Shown here: piece by piece, positions 61,575 through 64,000 of the stretch
Layout: each line of letters begins with the position of its first letter
Position numbering within the stretch: position 1 is the stretch's first letter
From: an uncultured Lachnospiraceae bacterium
GTDB taxonomy: Bacteria > Bacillota > Clostridia > Lachnospirales > Lachnospiraceae
NCBI GenBank assembly: GCA_947172645.1
Contig: CAMWBY010000008.1
Location: 62,001-126,000 of the forward strand
DNA length: 64,000 bases
Direction: 5' to 3'
Notes under the pieces: generated by a model
Told to the model about the DNA's origin: nothing
Databases searched by the model: none
The model's input: only the letters and a program-made list of their open reading frames with translations
Made by a program: the position numbers and the translations under genes

Positions 61575-63998
61575 TCAGTCTGTCTTAATCCACCTGGTTC
61601 CGCCGGATGCGCACTGCCACTTCCCATAGACCGCGAACGGCGTCCCTCTCTGCTTCAATGTAACCGTGTACACATCCGTGCTGTCATCGTAATCATATTC
61701 CGCCGTCATATCCGCCCACTCGGCCTTCTCGCCAATGGAATCGGACGCATCGTAGAGCAGATACCCCCGTATCTCTTTCTCAAAACGGCTCCCCTGCCAC
61801 GACGGAAAACCATCCTCCGACGGGAGTGGAAATTCCATCTTCCACAGCCGCCCGTCTATGGAAAATTCAATGCATTCCTTCCAATGGGAGACACAGACCG
61901 TGGTTCCATATTGTACGGCCGACCACTTATCTTTTCCCGCCTCACATTTGTAAACGCCGTGATTGTACAAAAATTCCATTTTCCCCTTCGTTTCCCTGGA
62001 TGACAAGCTGACCGTATAACTGTCCGCAGAACCGTTGACGCCCGGCAGGTATTTGCATGTCACCGTCACGCTCCCGTTGCCAAGACTCCCAAGCTTATCC
62101 CCATCCTTCGTATATTTCCCGATGGAATACTCCCTGCTCTGTTCCTCCGGGTTCTTCAGCCCAAAGGGAAAATCCCTGTCTGACGGCACGGGAAAAGAAG
62201 CCCAACGCTCCTGTCCGTCCTCGTCCGGCAGACGGAGGTTTAGCCCCGTATCAATCTTCAAAGTTATCGTACATTGAGGCTGCTCATAATAATGCTTCGC
62301 AAAATCCGTCCCGAAGTTATGCTTAAGCAAATAGTTATAGGCTCTGCTATCGAAACTGTTCTGGTACTCATACCCTGCCACAATATGATAGGTTCCACAT
62401 GCCTGCGCCATGTTATTATCATGATTCTTCCGGATAAACGGGTCTTCTGTCAGGTCGCCGTCCGGGTGAATCGAAATACAGCCTCCCGGAAACTGGTCCG
62501 TCTCATACGACATTGTCTCAGGATTGTACCCGCAGACCCGCGCCCACTTACCCCTATCCTCCCCCTCGCCTTTATAAACCGTGAACCTGATATTACGAAG
62601 GATGTCCTCCTCTCTTATATTGCGCACATTGCCAATCCACACCTTCTCTAAAACCCTGTCGCTTTCGCTTGTGAAGGAAAAGCGTTCGTAATAACCTGCG
62701 TTATCATTCGGATAATCTACGCCGTTGCACCTGAGCGAAATGGAGGGAGGGTCTAACCTTCCGTAAAACAACGCGCTTGCCTGATAACGTTCTCCTATAT
62801 ATTTGCCTGACGCGACGTCGGTGTGCGCCATATATTCATCCACAATCACATTTCCGCCATCTTCTTTACACCCGTCAATCTCCCCGTTACGGTTTCCCAC
62901 CGCCTCATTGGATACCGGCACCAAAAGCTGAAAAAATATCTGATAGGGGCGGTTCATCTCCAACCCAAACATATCCGGGGAAAAACGGATATTTTTTCCT
63001 TCCGTATAGTACATTGCCACCCGGTCGCCCGCCGCCATATTACTGTCTAATTCCCTTATCCGCACACAGATAACATACCTGTCCCAGTCCCGCAACCCAT
63101 CATACATATAATCATAAGTCATCCCGGTCGACCCATCGTTGTCCGTACCGAATTTCAATCCGGTCTGCATGGGATAGTCGCCTGTAACGCCTTCCGTAAC
63201 CCTAAGCGTCAGCCTGCCGTTTACCGGCGTCCCGCCGGACGCTCCTCTTGCTTTTGTCCCGTATCTTCCGCTCTTGGAGACAGCCAGTGCAGAAGAAGCC
63301 TCAATCACAATCTCATCCCCGGCGTTGGCGTTCGAGGCAATCCTGATTTCCGCCCTTTTGCCGTCCGACGACACAATCTCCGCCGGGCTGTGCCCTACAA
63401 TTTTCCAACCGCACAGTTCCCAATCTTTATCCAGGTCATCCGCCATGCATCCCTGGGCGGCGCAACGGCTGCCTAACAGGCTGCCCGCCGCGCATCCTTC
63501 CACCGTAACCGTACTGCCGGGTTTCATGCTTCCTGCGGCGCGGCTTAAGTTTACCCCCGTAACGCGCTTGATATTCACATGTACTTCCTTCGTGATATTC
63601 TCGTCCTTGTATGCCCCGCAAGTAACCTTCACGGTAAAGCTTTGCCTCGTCTCCTCTCTTCCGACTACCAGGTTGCCGTCCTCCGTGATGGAGGAACCGT
63701 TTTCTTCCTTCCCGCCCATCTCCCATCTGACCGGCCTATCCTTGTCTGGGCCATTCACCACGGGCGCAGGAAATGTATAATGGTCCCCCGGTTCGAGTAT
63801 AACGTCAGCCGGCGGCGTAATCGTAAACGTATCCGCTTTCTTCATAGGCTCCACTTGAATCCGGTTGAGCGCAACCCGGTTACGCACCGTCACATTGTTA
63901 GAAGTCGTATACTTCCTGCCACCGTTCTCAAAAGTCATGGAAATCATGACAACCCTGTTCTCTTCAAACCGTGAAATATCAAAATGCACTTCTTTCAC
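61575..63998 (-). CDS. Large surface protein with Ig-like repeats (5' end outside window)
   Basis: At least 807 aa in an open frame that continues to the window edge; the GTG at 63998 is merely the first start-like codon and is probably internal. Segments such as PPADVILEPGDHYTFPAPVV, VHVNIKRVTGVNLSRAAGSM and KPGSTVTVEGCAAG look like bacterial Ig-like (Big_2) domains. A later region has WVGNVRN-like and YIGERYQASALFYGRLDPPS sequence I cannot place. No sortase signal or membrane helix is seen at the C-terminus. It is transcribed with the 1673-aa gene. A secreted structural or adhesive role is inferred only. Confidence 0.65.
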   Translation of the reverse strand: MKEVHFDISRFEENRVVMISMTFENGGRKYTTSNNVTVRNRVALNRIQVEPMKKADTFTITPPADVILEPGDHYTFPAPVVNGPDKDRPVRWEMGGKEENGSSITEDGNLVVGREETRQSFTVKVTCGAYKDENITKEVHVNIKRVTGVNLSRAAGSMKPGSTVTVEGCAAGSLLGSRCAAQGCMADDLDKDWELCGWKIVGHSPAEIVSSDGKRAEIRIASNANAGDEIVIEASSALAVSKSGRYGTKARGASGGTPVNGRLTLRVTEGVTGDYPMQTGLKFGTDNDGSTGMTYDYMYDGLRDWDRYVICVRIRELDSNMAAGDRVAMYYTEGKNIRFSPDMFGLEMNRPYQIFFQLLVPVSNEAVGNRNGEIDGCKEDGGNVIVDEYMAHTDVASGKYIGERYQASALFYGRLDPPSISLRCNGVDYPNDNAGYYERFSFTSESDRVLEKVWIGNVRNIREEDILRNIRFTVYKGEGEDRGKWARVCGYNPETMSYETDQFPGGCISIHPDGDLTEDPFIRKNHDNNMAQACGTYHIVAGYEYQNSFDSRAYNYLLKHNFGTDFAKHYYEQPQCTITLKIDTGLNLRLPDEDGQERWASFPVPSDRDFPFGLKNPEEQSREYSIGKYTKDGDKLGSLGNGSVTVTCKYLPGVNGSADSYTVSLSSRETKGKMEFLYNHGVYKCEAGKDKWSAVQYGTTVCVSHWKECIEFSIDGRLWKMEFPLPSEDGFPSWQGSRFEKEIRGYLLYDASDSIGEKAEWADMTAEYDYDDSTDVYTVTLKQRGTPFAVYGKWQCASGGTRWIKTD

Positions 63999-64000
63999 GT

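Overview
The window comes from a motile, CodY-containing low-GC Gram-positive bacterium, most likely a member of the Lachnospiraceae (Clostridia). The reasons are the gene order topA, codY, a long fla/che cluster, swrB-position gene, rpsB, tsf and rimP-nusA-ylxR-ylxQ-infB, the presence of FliY, CheC, CheD and FlbD, and a large DUF5057-type surface protein. Every gene I accept lies on the minus strand, so transcription runs from high to low coordinates. The genus is not determined.

Layout from high to low coordinates. 64000-56536: two large cell-envelope proteins, an Ig-like-repeat protein cut by the window edge and a 1673-aa membrane-anchored protein with an Asp/Gly-rich stretch. 56499-53090: topA and codY, each with its own promoter; two CodY-box-like sites lie upstream of codY. 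53036-17932: chemotaxis and flagellar genes in nearly the Bacillus subtilis fla/che order. A terminator after flgE and a new promoter before flbD split them into at least two units. The first encodes rod, MS ring, export ATPase, hook and hook-length control. The second encodes stator, C-ring switch, export gate, FlhF/FlhG, chemotaxis signalling and sigma-28. 17752-16000: rpsB and tsf.

16020-6850 is an A/T-rich accessory region inserted immediately after tsf. It is built of stacked modules. Boundary sequences resemble the 3' end of tsf (15950-16020, 12038-12058, 9180-9250), each followed by a transcription terminator. A further direct repeat pair (9319-9352 and 6853-6884) brackets the last module. 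Cargo comprises a BrnT/BrnA pair, a ParE-like toxin/antitoxin pair, an XRE regulator plus nucleotidyltransferase operon with unidentified small genes, a frameshifted DUF2971 gene, two HEPN-like proteins (one frameshifted), a truncated ParA and a truncated tyrosine integrase that has lost a catalytic arginine. This looks like an integration hotspot that keeps addiction or defence modules while the mobility genes decay.

6839-1: a consensus promoter and FMN riboswitch controlling a RibU-type riboflavin transporter, an unidentified gene, a secreted ComEC-like metallo-hydrolase, then the rimP-nusA-rnpM-ylxQ-infB transcription/translation operon, whose infB runs off the window edge.

The best candidates for something undescribed are the tsf-adjacent module array, and within it the XRE/nucleotidyltransferase operon at 9006-6869 with its overlapping small genes. 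All function calls are by reading of motifs and gene order; no database search was run.
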